Source of the DNA: Halobaculum sp. CBA1158
GTDB lineage: Archaea; Halobacteriota; Halobacteria; Halobacteriales; Haloferacaceae
Direction of reading: 5' to 3'
Assembly (NCBI RefSeq): GCF_021431925.1
Contig: NZ_CP090371.1
Location: 1,860,001-1,924,000 of the forward strand
Length of the DNA: 64,000 nucleotides
Made by a program: the position numbers and the translations under genes. Numbering within the stretch: the first letter of the stretch is position 1; every line of letters begins with the position of its first letter. The notes beneath the pieces are model-generated. The model had not been told where the DNA came from, ran no database searches, and was given only the letters and a program-made list of their open reading frames with translations. Below, piece after piece: positions 31,945-41,046 of this stretch.

Positions 31945-32820
31945 ATGTTCGAAGTCGCCCTCGCGTCGACCGGCGAGCGCGTGCCGGCGGCCGTCTCGAC
32001 GCTGATGGCGTCGGCGACGACGGGAGTCCCGCTGCAGTCGCCGGGAGGTCTCGTCGAGTCGGCGCTGACCAGCATCACAGCGCGGCTGTGGCTCGCGCTC
32101 GGTGTCATCCTGTTCGCGGCGTTTCTCGGCTACCTCGTCGTCCGTGTGAACCGTCGAATCCTCGAGAGCGCCGGCGTTCCCGAGACCATCGAAGGGACCG
32201 CCTTCGAACGAACGGCCCACGAGTTCGGCACGTCGACGGTGTCGCTCGTGGCGAACCTCTCGGGGTACTTCATCTTCATTCTCGGCGTCATCGTCGCGCT
32301 GACGATCGCCCGAGTGCAGTACATCTCGACGTTCTGGAACCGGACGGCCGGGTTCCTTCCCTCGCTGTTTCTCGCCGTGCTCGTGCTCATCGTCGGACTC
32401 GTCGTCGGCGACAAGGTCGAACTCCTCGTCGACGACCGCCTCAGCGGGGTGAAGCTCCCGCAGACCGCCGTCGTTCCCGCGCTGGCGAAGTGGTCCGTCG
32501 TGTTCGTCGCCGTCCTCGTCGCGCTCGGCCAAGTCGGCGTCAACACCGGCGCGCTGGTCGTGCTCCTCGGCACGTACGGCTTCGGGCTGGTCCTGTTCGG
32601 GGGACTCGCCTTTCGCGACCTGCTCGCCTCCGGTGCCGCCGGCTTCTACCTCCTGCTCGAACAGCCGTACAGCATCGGCGACCGCGTCCGAATCGGAGAC
32701 ACCGACGGCATCGTCCAGGAGGTGAACGTGTTCGTCACGCACGTCGAAAACGACGGCGCGGAGTACATCGTCCCGAACCGCCGGGCGTTCACCGAGGGTA
32801 TCGTCCGGATCCGCGAGTGA
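31945..32820 (+). CDS. Small-conductance mechanosensitive channel (MscS family, short form)
   Basis: A 291-residue membrane channel. Hydrophobic segments: LWLALGVILFAAFLGYLVV, STVSLVANLSGYFIFILGVIVALTI, FLPSLFLAVLVLIVGLVVG, WSVVFVAVLVALGQVG and the pore-like helix GALVVLLGTYGFGLVLFGGLAFRDLLASGAAGF. The beta domain follows (EQPYSIGDRVRIGDTDGIVQEVNVFVTHVENDGAEYIVPNRRAF), but the protein ends there: the C-terminal alpha/beta cage domain of E. coli MscS is missing. It sits three bases after dacZ; channels of this type release solutes on hypo-osmotic shock, and c-di-AMP commonly governs osmolyte balance. Confidence 0.9.
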   Translation: MFEVALASTGERVPAAVSTLMASATTGVPLQSPGGLVESALTSITARLWLALGVILFAAFLGYLVVRVNRRILESAGVPETIEGTAFERTAHEFGTSTVSLVANLSGYFIFILGVIVALTIARVQYISTFWNRTAGFLPSLFLAVLVLIVGLVVGDKVELLVDDRLSGVKLPQTAVVPALAKWSVVFVAVLVALGQVGVNTGALVVLLGTYGFGLVLFGGLAFRDLLASGAAGFYLLLEQPYSIGDRVRIGDTDGIVQEVNVFVTHVENDGAEYIVPNRRAFTEGIVRIRE

Positions 32821-32841
32821 GATCGGTCGCCCCGCTCGCGC

Positions 32842-33501
32842 TCACCGCCGATCCGGGTCCGCCGGCCCGTGCGCGCCATCGCCGCCGTCCTCGCTATCGC
32901 CGCCGTCCTCGCCATCGCCACCGCGTTCGACCGGCCTCGCGGGCACCCCCGCGACGGTCTCGCCCGCGGGCACGTCGTCGGCGACGAGCGAGTTCGCCGC
33001 CACCTGCGCGTCGTCGCCGATCTCGACGCCCGGGAGGACCGTCACCTTCGCGCCCAACATCGCACGGTCCCCGACGACCACGTCGCCGAGGCGGTACTCG
33101 TCCTGGAGGAATTCGTGACACAGCAGCACCGAGTCGTAGCCGACGATCGCGTCCTCGCCGACCTCGATCCGCTCGGGCCAGAACACGTCAGGGGTGGCCT
33201 CCAGCCCCCACGAGACGCCCGAACCGACCGTCGCGCCGAGCCGACGGAGCAGCCAGTTCCGAAGCCTGAGGCTCGGCGAGATCCGGATCAACCACACGGC
33301 GAGGTAGTTGAGAGCGACCCGGATCGGCGATTTCGCGTCCGTCCAGTAGCGCAGGGAGTTGCGACCGCCGGGCGTCGGGTGCCGATCCAGTCGGTCGTAG
33401 CGTGCCGGCGGACCGCCGTCGGTGCCCGACTCATCGCCGGCGGTATCGGCGTCCCCACCGGCTGCGGACCGGCCCGAGTCGCTTGCGTCGTCGGTGCTCA
33501 C
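32842..33501 (-). CDS. Left-handed beta-helix (LbH) acyltransferase
   Basis: A 219-residue acyl/acetyltransferase with hexapeptide repeats. After a low-complexity acidic head (VSTDDASDSGRSAAGGDADT) comes a helical part (RVALNYLAVWLIRISPSLRLRNWLLRRLGATVGSGVSW), then hexapeptide turns (VFWPERIEVGEDAIVGYDSVLLCHEF; YRLGDVVVGDRAMLGAKVTVLPGVEIGDDAQVAANSLVADDVPAGETVAGVPARPV). A Gly/Asp/Glu tail ends it. GTG at 33501 is preferred to the ATG at 33558 because the intervening residues are Arg-rich. Possible substrates include sugars or amino-sugar nucleotides; none can be specified. Confidence 0.8.
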   Translation of the reverse strand: MSTDDASDSGRSAAGGDADTAGDESGTDGGPPARYDRLDRHPTPGGRNSLRYWTDAKSPIRVALNYLAVWLIRISPSLRLRNWLLRRLGATVGSGVSWGLEATPDVFWPERIEVGEDAIVGYDSVLLCHEFLQDEYRLGDVVVGDRAMLGAKVTVLPGVEIGDDAQVAANSLVADDVPAGETVAGVPARPVERGGDGEDGGDSEDGGDGAHGPADPDRR

Positions 33502-33733
33502 GGTGGAGACTGCGCTCCGACGGGTAATCAAACTCGTGCGTCGCGGGCGGCGATCCACCGCGCGATCGCCGTCCGCGACCGGTCCGAAGGTTCATCACCG
33601 ATGCCGCGACCAGCGCCCCCGTGCGGTGACAGCCGTTCCGGAGCGCTCCGCGAAATCGTGGCGCGAACGGTCCGGACTCGACCAGCGAGGCGCGCGCCAC
33701 GTGTCAGCCCCCGAACCCCGTGGCGAGCGACGC

Positions 33734-35020
33734 CTACTCGCCGCGTAGTTCAGCCATGTGGTCGATCCGCGACTGCACTAACTCCGCCGTGCCGATGTCG
33801 TGGCGCACGTGGAAGCCGTCGCCGACGATCGACAGCGCCGCCTCAGCGTCCGCCTCCGCGTCGGCGATGGAGTCGCCGAGGCCCACGACCGCGAACGAGC
33901 GCGACGTAGTCGTGAACAGCCCGTCCTCGCGCTGGTCGACGCTGGCGTAGAACAGCAGCGCGTCGCCGACGCTGGCCTCGTTTACTTCGATTCGCGCGCC
34001 CGCGTCCGGGTCGACCGGGTAGCCCGCCGGGACGGCGTACTTGCAGACGGTCGCCTCACCGGAGAACGACAGCTCCGGCAGCGGATCACCGTCGCGTGCG
34101 GCCGTGAGCACGTCGATGAACGGCGTCGAGAGCACCGGCAGCGTGTTCATCGCCTCGGGGTCGCCGAAGCGGGCGTTGAACTCCACCACCTTCGGTCCCT
34201 CGGCGGTGAGCATGAACTGGCCGTAGAGGACGCCCTTGTACTCGGGGAGGGCGTCGACCACGGCCTCGACGATCTCGACCGCGTCGGCATACTCCTCGTC
34301 GGTCATGAACGGGAGCGTCAGGTCCGTGTCGGTGTAGCTCCCCATCCCGCCGGTGTTCGGGCCCTCGTCGCCCTCGTAGGCGCGCTTGTGGTCCTGTACC
34401 GCCGGCGTCGTCCGGACCTCGCCGTTCGCGACGAACGCCTGGACTGTGAACTCCTCGCCGACGAGGCGCTCCTCGACGACCCAGTCGTCCCACTCGGTGT
34501 CGAGGACGTAGTCGACGGTCGCTTCGGTCGTGAGCTGATCGCCCGTCACGCGAACTCCCTTGCCGCCGGTGAGTCCGACCGGCTTGACCGCGACGTCGCC
34601 GTCGTACGCCGAGACGTAATCGGCGGCCGCCTCCGCCGAGTCGAACGTCTCGAAGTCGGGGTTCCCCGGGATGTCGTGTTCGGCCATGAACCGCCGCTGG
34701 AACGCCTTGTCCGTCTCGATCCGGGCCTCGTCGGCGCGCGGGCCGAAGGTGTACACGCCGGCGTCGTCGAGCGCGTCGGCGACGCCCGCGTCCAGGGCGG
34801 ACTCGGGGCCGATGACCGCCAGGTCGGCACCGACCTCCTCGGCGTAACTGACGATGTTCGTCGCGTCGCGCTCGCCGATCTGCTCGAAGCCGGCCGTGAG
34901 CGATGCGATTCCAGGGTTTCGGTTGCTCGCGCAGGCGTACAGCGTGCAGTCGTCGGCGAGCGCGCGGGCGATGGCGTGCTCGCGACCGCCGCCGCCGACC
35001 AGGAGAACGGTCTCCGTCAT
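33734..35020 (-). CDS. purD: Phosphoribosylamine-glycine ligase (GAR synthetase)
   Basis: A 428-residue ATP-grasp enzyme of de novo purine synthesis: phosphoribosylamine + glycine + ATP to GAR. Seen: N-terminal VLLVGGGGREHAIARAL, VIGPESALDAGVADAL, ATP-grasp segment DVAVKPVGLTGGKGVRV, the conserved DHKRAYEGDEGPNTGGMGSYTDT, and VVEFNARFGDPEAMNTLPVL with metal-binding Glu/Asn. The family-typical GxGGREHA start fixes the ATG at 35020. It is alone; no other pur gene is adjacent. Divergent from the YyaL-like gene. Confidence 0.97.
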   Translation of the reverse strand: MTETVLLVGGGGREHAIARALADDCTLYACASNRNPGIASLTAGFEQIGERDATNIVSYAEEVGADLAVIGPESALDAGVADALDDAGVYTFGPRADEARIETDKAFQRRFMAEHDIPGNPDFETFDSAEAAADYVSAYDGDVAVKPVGLTGGKGVRVTGDQLTTEATVDYVLDTEWDDWVVEERLVGEEFTVQAFVANGEVRTTPAVQDHKRAYEGDEGPNTGGMGSYTDTDLTLPFMTDEEYADAVEIVEAVVDALPEYKGVLYGQFMLTAEGPKVVEFNARFGDPEAMNTLPVLSTPFIDVLTAARDGDPLPELSFSGEATVCKYAVPAGYPVDPDAGARIEVNEASVGDALLFYASVDQREDGLFTTTSRSFAVVGLGDSIADAEADAEAALSIVGDGFHVRHDIGTAELVQSRIDHMAELRGE

Positions 35021-35197
35021 ACACGACGGAACCGTACACGGGCGTGTAATGGTTCCGGTACTTGCGACGTTTGGTACCCACGATCACGTATTGTTCTGAT
35101 GAGGACGGTCGCCGAAGGTCACCGCGGTCACGTCCATCGGATCGCAGTCCGACACGCGGCCGCCTCGCTTATCCCTCGCGGCGACAACTCGAAGACA

Positions 35198-37435
35198 ATG
35201 AGCGATCCGACGGCGCGAAACCGGCTGGACGAGGAGGCCAGCCCGTATCTGCGCCAGCACGCGGACAACCCGGTCGACTGGCAGCCGTGGGACGAGGAGG
35301 CGCTCGCTGCCGCCCGCGAGCGCGACGTGCCGATCTTCCTGTCGGTCGGGTACTCGGCGTGCCATTGGTGTCACGTGATGGAGGAGGAGTCGTTCGAGGA
35401 CGAGGCCGTCGCCGAGGTGCTGAACGACGAGTTCGTCCCCGTCAAGGTCGACCGCGAGGAACGACCGGATCTCGACCGCGTGTACCAGACGGTGAACCGG
35501 CTCGTGAACGGTCGCGGCGGGTGGCCGCTGTCGGTGTGGCTCACCCCCGAGGGGAAGCCGTTCTACGTGGGCACGTACTTCCCGCGCGACGGCCGCCAGG
35601 GGATGCCCGGGTTCCTCGAGGTGTGCCGCAACCTCGCGAACTCCTGGGGCGACCCCGACCAGCGGGCTGACATGGAGTCGCGGGCCGAACAATGGACGGC
35701 CGCCGCCCGCGACGAACTGGAGTCGACCGGCGAGGACACCGCCTCGGCCGGCGTCGACGGCGGAGGCGACGCGGTCGTCGGATCGGACGTCACCGATGGC
35801 GACGGTTCCGGGGGCGACGCGGACGGTGACGGACCCTCCGGACTGCCGGACACCGCGCTCTCGGATGCGGTGACGGCGGCGCTTCGAAGCGCAGACCGCG
35901 AGCACGGCGGGTTCGGGAGACAGGGACCCAAGTTCCCACAGACCGGTCGGATCGACCTGCTCATGGAGGCATACGCCCGTAGCGGACGCGAGGAGCCGCT
36001 GAACGTCGCCGTCGAGACGCTCGATGCGATGGCCGACGGCGGCCTGTACGACCACGTCGGCGGCGGCTTCCACCGCTACTGTACCGACCGCGAGTGGGTC
36101 GTGCCTCACTTCGAGAAGATGCTGTACGACAACGCCGAGCTGGCGCGCGTCTACCTCGACGCCTACCGGCTACTCGGCCGGCCGCGGTACGCGCTCGTGG
36201 CACAGGAGACGTTCGCGTTCCTCGACCGAGAGCTGTCCCACCCCGACGGCGGCTTCTACGGCACGCTCGACGCCGACTCCGGCGAGGGTGAGGGGGAATT
36301 CTACGTGTGGACTCCCGAGACGGTCGCCGACGCGCTCGCGGCCGCGGGGATCGACGACGGCTCGACCGTCGAACTGACGTGCGACCGCTTCGGGGTCACC
36401 GACGACGGCAACTTCGAGGGCGGCACCACCGTCCTCACGGCCGGCGCAACCGTCGATACGCTCGCCGATCGATACGATCTGACCGTCGAGGCGGTCCGCG
36501 AGCGAGTGATGGCCGCTCGGTCGGCGCTGTTCAGCTACCGGGAGCGCGAACGCGAGCGCCCGCCGCGGGACGAGAAGGTACTCGCGGGGTGGAACGGACT
36601 CGCCGTCTCGGCGCTGGCCGACGGCGCGCGCACGCTCGATACGTCGCTGGCGGGTCGCGGGGCTGACGCGCTCGACTTCGTCCGCGAGCATCTCTGGGAC
36701 GATGATCGCCTCGCGCGTCGGTACATCGAACGCGAGGACGACGCCGTCGGCGACGGCGACGTGAAGGGAGTCGGCTACCTGGAGGACTACGCGTACCTCG
36801 GGAGGGGAGCGCTCGACCTGTACGGCGTCACCGGCGACGTGGACCACCTGTCGTTCGCGCTCGATCTCGCGCGGACGATCGTCGACGCGTTCTACGACGA
36901 CGCCGACGGCACGATCTACGCCACGCCCGAGGACGGCGAGGACCTGGTCGTCCGCCCGCAGGAGCCGACCGACGACTCGACGCCGTCGAGCCTCGGCGTC
37001 GCGACGCGGCTCCTGCTCGACGTGGCCGTGTTCGCCCCCGACGAGGGGTTCGAGTCGGTCGCGCGCGACGTGCTCGCGACACACGCCGACGCCGTCCGCG
37101 CGTCTCCCCTCGAACACGTGACGCTGGCGCTGGCGGCCGCGCGCGCCGAGAGCGGTCCGTTCGAGCTCACGCTCGCGTGCGAGACGATGCCCGAGGAGTG
37201 GTGGGACACCCTCGCCGGCCGGTATCTCCCGGGGGTCGTCCTCGCACCGCGGCCGCCGACCGAGGAGGGGCTCGCGGCGTGGGTCGAGACGCTCGGCCTG
37301 TCGGAGGCCCCGCCGGTCTGGCGCGGGCGGGAGGCGCGCGAGGGCGCGCCGACGGCGTACGCCTGTCGCGATCGGACCTGCTCGCCGCCGGATCACGACC
37401 TCCGGGCGGCGCTGGAGTGGGCCGCCGGGGAGTGA
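35198..37435 (+). CDS. Thioredoxin-domain protein, YyaL/DUF255 (spermatogenesis-associated protein 20-like)
   Basis: A 745-residue protein of normal family length. Residues ~1-165 are a DUF255 thioredoxin-like domain: RNRLDEEASPYLRQHADNPVDWQPW, GYSACHWCHVMEEESFED (active-site CHWC) and VKVDREERPDLDRVYQ. The rest is an (alpha/alpha)6 glycosidase-like barrel (GGFGRQGPKFPQTGRIDLL; GGGFHRYCTDREWVVPHFEKMLYDNAEL; DEKVLAGWNGLAVSAL). An acidic Gly/Asp linker of ~40 residues (from about 185) joins them. Cellular role is unresolved; a redox or cellobiose-epimerase-like function is sometimes suggested. The start follows an AT-rich CTTATCC about 28 bp upstream. Confidence 0.93.
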   Translation: MSDPTARNRLDEEASPYLRQHADNPVDWQPWDEEALAAARERDVPIFLSVGYSACHWCHVMEEESFEDEAVAEVLNDEFVPVKVDREERPDLDRVYQTVNRLVNGRGGWPLSVWLTPEGKPFYVGTYFPRDGRQGMPGFLEVCRNLANSWGDPDQRADMESRAEQWTAAARDELESTGEDTASAGVDGGGDAVVGSDVTDGDGSGGDADGDGPSGLPDTALSDAVTAALRSADREHGGFGRQGPKFPQTGRIDLLMEAYARSGREEPLNVAVETLDAMADGGLYDHVGGGFHRYCTDREWVVPHFEKMLYDNAELARVYLDAYRLLGRPRYALVAQETFAFLDRELSHPDGGFYGTLDADSGEGEGEFYVWTPETVADALAAAGIDDGSTVELTCDRFGVTDDGNFEGGTTVLTAGATVDTLADRYDLTVEAVRERVMAARSALFSYRERERERPPRDEKVLAGWNGLAVSALADGARTLDTSLAGRGADALDFVREHLWDDDRLARRYIEREDDAVGDGDVKGVGYLEDYAYLGRGALDLYGVTGDVDHLSFALDLARTIVDAFYDDADGTIYATPEDGEDLVVRPQEPTDDSTPSSLGVATRLLLDVAVFAPDEGFESVARDVLATHADAVRASPLEHVTLALAAARAESGPFELTLACETMPEEWWDTLAGRYLPGVVLAPRPPTEEGLAAWVETLGLSEAPPVWRGREAREGAPTAYACRDRTCSPPDHDLRAALEWAAGE

Positions 37436-37497
37436 CCGGACGGTGGATCCCCCCGACAGAGCGTAACCGCTTTGCCTGACGGGGGTGATCTCCGGGT

Positions 37498-37953
37498 ATG
37501 ACCACGGTCTGTCTCGTCGGCGACGCCGAGACGGACCTGCGGTACGAACTGCTCTCGCGCGAGACCGCCCGCGACGCGCTCGCCACCTACGACCTCCGCT
37601 CCCCGTTCGAGAACTCCGTCGCGCTCGACACGGTCAGCCTCGGCGCGGCCGTCTCGCTGTGCAACGATCTCAACTGGTATCTGGTCCGGTTCGTCGAGGA
37701 GACGCTGATCCGCGAGCCGTCGATCTCGACCGACGAGTGGCTCTCTCGCGACCTCGCGACCGCCGTTCGCACCGACAAGATCCGCCGCGAAGAGACCGAC
37801 CGCTTCCTGAAGCTGTACGGCGTCGACGACGGCCGACTGGTCGAGCCGATGTATCTCGCGCGAAGCGACGGAGCCGACCTCCCGACGTACGACCTCCGCG
37901 ACGTGGACGAGACGGTCCGCGTCAGAGTCACCCGCGGGGAGTTCGAGCGCTGA
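37498..37953 (+). CDS. Conserved haloarchaeal hypothetical protein
   Basis: A 151-residue soluble protein: MTTVCLVGDAETDLRYELLSRETARDALATYDLR at the start, a middle segment SLCNDLNWYLVRFVEETLIREPSIS and a C-terminal YDLRDVDETVRVRVTRGEF. I recall a haloarchaea-restricted family like this (possibly DUF5804) but cannot assign a function. The acidic composition and GC-rich third codon positions support a real gene. It starts 62 bp after the YyaL-like gene on the same strand. Confidence 0.7.
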   Translation: MTTVCLVGDAETDLRYELLSRETARDALATYDLRSPFENSVALDTVSLGAAVSLCNDLNWYLVRFVEETLIREPSISTDEWLSRDLATAVRTDKIRREETDRFLKLYGVDDGRLVEPMYLARSDGADLPTYDLRDVDETVRVRVTRGEFER

Positions 37954-38062
37954 GTATCGATCCTCCCTCCGCGATCCGATCCGGTTCAGTCCGGTATCGT
38001 TCGGTCCAGTCCGGTCCAGTCCCCTCCGGCATAGTTCGGCCCGGACGGGCCGGATCCCGCGC

Positions 38063-39028
38063 TCAGCCGTACAGGCCGGTCGACATGTATCGCTCGCCGG
38101 AGTCCCAGAACACCGTGAGCACGAGCGGGTCGTCGCCGGCGACCCCGGCGTCCGGCCGCGGCTCCCATCCGTCGACGGCGATGGGATCGTAGTCGGGATC
38201 GTCGCCGGCGACGAACGCCTCCGCAACGTCGCGAGCGCGGACGTTCGATCCTCCCGACGACTGCCCGACGAGGATCCCCTCCTCGCGGGCGAGGCGTCGA
38301 CACTCCGCCTCCGCCTCGTCGACGCCGACGGTGAGGACGCCGTCGAGCAGGTCCGCGTCGAGGTTCGGACTCACGAACCCCGGTCCCATCCCCTGAAAGC
38401 TGTCCGCGGTCGGCTCCTCGCCCGACAGCACCGCCGAGTCCTCGGGCTCGACCGCAACCACGTCCATCGCGGGGAACTCCTCGCGGAGCCGCCGCCCGAT
38501 TCCGGTGATCGTGCCGCCCGTGCCGACGCCGGCGACGAGCGCGTCCGGCGTCCGCTCGTCGAGTTGGTCGAGGATCTCGACGGCCGTCGTCTCGTAGTGG
38601 GCCTCGGGGTTGGCGCGGTTCTCGAACTGGCGGAGCTGGACCATCCCCTCGGCCTCCAACTCGTCGGCGCGGGCCTTCGCGTCGTCGATGTCGCCGTCGA
38701 CGAGTTCCAGGTCCGCGCCGTAGGCGGCCATGATCTGCCGGCGCTCCTGGCTCTTCGAGGCGGGCATCACGACCGTCACGTCGTACCCCTTCGCTGCACC
38801 GACCATCGCCAACCCGATGCCGGTATTGCCGGAGGTCGGCTCGACGAGCGCGTCGCCCGGTTCGATCTCTCCGGCCGCCTCCGCCCGCTCGATCATCCGC
38901 AGGGCCGGTCGGTCCTTCGCGGAGCCGCCCGGGTTGCGCGACTCCAGTTTCACCGCGACCGTCGCACCGGCCGGCGAATCGACTCGGACCAGCGGCGAGC
39001 CGATGGTGTCGAGTACCGAATCGTCCAT
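38063..39028 (-). CDS. cysK: Cysteine synthase / PLP-dependent beta-substituting enzyme
   Basis: A 321-residue fold-type II PLP enzyme making cysteine from O-acetylserine (or O-phosphoserine) and sulfide. Seen: VKLESRNPGGSAKDRPALRMIE with Schiff-base lysine in GSAKDR, VEPTSGNTGIGLAMVGAAKGYDVTVVMP (substrate loop TSGNTG), VAGVGTGGTITGIGRRL (phosphate-binding Gly-rich loop) and GQSSGGSNVRA. The start at 39028 matches the family N terminus. The region 3' to it holds short GGTCCAGTCC-like repeats. It is near thioredoxin-like and MAT genes, on the opposite strand to thioredoxin. Confidence 0.94.
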   Translation of the reverse strand: MDDSVLDTIGSPLVRVDSPAGATVAVKLESRNPGGSAKDRPALRMIERAEAAGEIEPGDALVEPTSGNTGIGLAMVGAAKGYDVTVVMPASKSQERRQIMAAYGADLELVDGDIDDAKARADELEAEGMVQLRQFENRANPEAHYETTAVEILDQLDERTPDALVAGVGTGGTITGIGRRLREEFPAMDVVAVEPEDSAVLSGEEPTADSFQGMGPGFVSPNLDADLLDGVLTVGVDEAEAECRRLAREEGILVGQSSGGSNVRARDVAEAFVAGDDPDYDPIAVDGWEPRPDAGVAGDDPLVLTVFWDSGERYMSTGLYG

Positions 39029-39218
39029 GGACGGGATAGTCGCCGCCCGCCTAAAGCCACCCGCGTCGCCGGCAAGCCCTCGGGCGGACGCGACGCACGA
39101 GCGCGGGTGTGCCGTCACGGTCCGAGGGGCCCGCCGGTCCGGCGGTCGATCGGTACGACGGCCTCGCCGTCGCTGCCGGCGACGCCGCGCTTAAGCCCGA
39201 AACGCCCCAACCCGGGGC

Positions 39219-39593
39219 ATGAGCACGACGCTCGCGACGATGGATCCCGAGACCAGATCCGACGTCGACGTGGACGCCGAGACGCTCGACGTTCTCGGGG
39301 CTGAGGGACTGACGTACAAGGTGTGGGGCGGTGACTGGTGTCCCGACTGCACCGGCCAACTGCCGCGGTTCGCGGCCGCCCTCGAGGCCGCGGGCGTCGA
39401 CGCCGATCGGATCGAGCAGTACCCCGTCGAGAAGGTAGACGGCCGGAAGGAGGGCCCCGGAATGGACGAATACGCCGTCGAGTACATTCCGACGGTGATC
39501 GCGTTTCGCGACGGCGAGGAGGTCGCTCGGTTCGTCGAGTCCGCGGACACCGACATCGCGACGTACCTCGCTCGCGAACTCACGGACGTCTGA
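39219..39593 (+). CDS. Thioredoxin-family protein (WCPDC motif)
   Basis: A 124-residue thioredoxin-like protein. After an acidic head come GLTYKVWGGDWCPDCTGQLPRFAAALEAAG (active-site CPDC after Trp), VEKVDGRKEGPGMDEYAVEYIPTVIAFRDGEEVARFVES, including the cis-proline segment YIPTVIAF. Lacking a signal peptide, it is likely cytosolic. The atypical CPDC motif suggests a dedicated disulfide partner rather than general thioredoxin. Flanked by cysK (divergent) and MAT (convergent). Confidence 0.88.
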   Translation: MSTTLATMDPETRSDVDVDAETLDVLGAEGLTYKVWGGDWCPDCTGQLPRFAAALEAAGVDADRIEQYPVEKVDGRKEGPGMDEYAVEYIPTVIAFRDGEEVARFVESADTDIATYLARELTDV

Positions 39594-39771
39594 GACGGGC
39601 TCAGTTGATCGTGACGAGCGGCGAACTTTCTTATCGGAACACGGGACCAGCCACCGCGTGGTCTGACGACGACCGCGCGACGGGCGGCGAAACTCCCGGC
39701 GACCCCGCCGCGCGCGACGCGAGTCACCGGGTGTCAGCCAAGCGAGATCCGTGGGTAGCGGCGGCCTCGGC

Positions 39772-40986
39772 TCAGAACGTCGAGAGGTCGCCCTCGATGA
39801 CGCGGCGGGTCACGTCCGTCACGTTCGCCAGTCGGTCGTCGATGATCGCCGTGGCCTCGCTCTCGATGTCGTCGACATCGACGCCCTCCTCGGTGACGAC
39901 CTGCGCGTCCGCGACGTGCGGCTCGTCGATGGGGCGGCCGATCTGCGAGAGCAGGCGGACCTGCAGGTCGCGGATGCCGTCGGCCTCCTCGACGACGGCC
40001 TCGGCGATGTCCGTCGAGAGGAGGTTGTAGATCTTTCCGATGTGGTTGACGGGGTTCTTCCCCGAGGTGGCTTCCATGCTCATCGGGCGGTTCGGCGTGA
40101 TGAGCCCGTTCGCGCGGTTGCCGCGGCCGACGGAGCCGTCGTCTCCCTGTTCGGCCGAGGTGCCGGTCGTCGTGAGGTAGATCGAGCCCTCGTCGAGGTC
40201 GTCGGCGGTGTTCACCTCGACGCTGACCTCGCGGTCGGTGTAGTCGGTCGCCAACTCCGTGACGAACGTCTCGACGCGCTCGGTCGCCTCACGGTAGTCG
40301 TCGATGTCGTCGACGTACGTGTCCACCATCGCCGCGGCGACGGTGATGTCGATCGTGTCGCCCTCGCGCTTGCCCATGATCTTGATGTCCTGTCCGATCT
40401 CGGGATGATCGGCTCCGAACGGGCCGTTGAGCTCTCGCTCGGCGTCGAGGACGATCCGTTCGGTCTCGGTCAGCGGCGCGTGGCCGACGCCGAAGGAGGT
40501 GTCGTTGGCCATCGGGACCTGTGCGCCGTCCTCGCCGAAGACGTCCTGGAGATCGCCGGAGCCCTCGCCCAGGTCCACGTCCAAGATCAGGTCGCTGCCG
40601 AGTTCCAGTTCCGGGAGGTTCGCCTCCAGGTACGCGCGAGCCGACTCCAGGGCGGTGCGCTCGACCGGGAACGTCAGCTCGGTGCCGTCCTCGAGTTCGT
40701 ACGTCTTGGTCGCTCGACCGACGATGAGCACGTAGATCGGATCGAGCGTCTCGCCGCCGCCGAACGCGGGCGCGGCCCGGCCGGCGACCAGCTGCGTCTC
40801 GTCGGTATTGTAGTGGAGCACCTTCCCCACGCGGTCGAGATACAACTGCGAGAGCCCGCGAGAGACCGCCTCCGCGATCCCGTCGCAGATCGAGTCGGGA
40901 TGTCCGAGCCCCTTGCGTTCGACGATCTCTACCTCCTGATCTTCGACCGCTCGGCGGTCGAGTTCGGAGACCTGAATGTTCCTCAT
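39772..40986 (-). CDS. mat: S-adenosylmethionine synthetase, archaeal type
   Basis: A 404-residue archaeal methionine adenosyltransferase, making SAM from Met and ATP. Motifs: [91 protein letters not shown]-type [32 protein letters not shown] and [13 protein letters not shown]. The length is that of the archaeal family, unrelated at high similarity to bacterial MetK. A TATA-like element (minus-strand AGTTATAGTT, 41011-41020) lies about 30 bp before the ATG, indicating a leaderless transcript. Feeds the SAM-dependent methylases in this window among others. Confidence 0.96.
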   Translation of the reverse strand: MRNIQVSELDRRAVEDQEVEIVERKGLGHPDSICDGIAEAVSRGLSQLYLDRVGKVLHYNTDETQLVAGRAAPAFGGGETLDPIYVLIVGRATKTYELEDGTELTFPVERTALESARAYLEANLPELELGSDLILDVDLGEGSGDLQDVFGEDGAQVPMANDTSFGVGHAPLTETERIVLDAERELNGPFGADHPEIGQDIKIMGKREGDTIDITVAAAMVDTYVDDIDDYREATERVETFVTELATDYTDREVSVEVNTADDLDEGSIYLTTTGTSAEQGDDGSVGRGNRANGLITPNRPMSMEATSGKNPVNHIGKIYNLLSTDIAEAVVEEADGIRDLQVRLLSQIGRPIDEPHVADAQVVTEEGVDVDDIESEATAIIDDRLANVTDVTRRVIEGDLSTF

Positions 40987-41010
40987 TGGTCGCGGTGAGG
41001 AGACCCGCCG

Positions 41011-41020
41011 AACTATAACT
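41011..41020 (-). promoter_or_regulatory. TATA-like box of the SAM synthetase gene
   Basis: AGTTATAGTT on the minus strand, about 25-34 bp before the ATG at 40986. It is AT-rich in a GC-rich region and at leaderless spacing. Confidence 0.6.
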
Positions 41021-41046
41021 TGCGAAAACAGATACGGACGGCTGGA

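Noticed and set aside
30712-32742. 676-residue minus-strand frame over dacZ and mscS
   Set aside because: Antisense of two well-identified genes and it runs through tRNA-Leu; composition is His/Asp/Arg shadow type.
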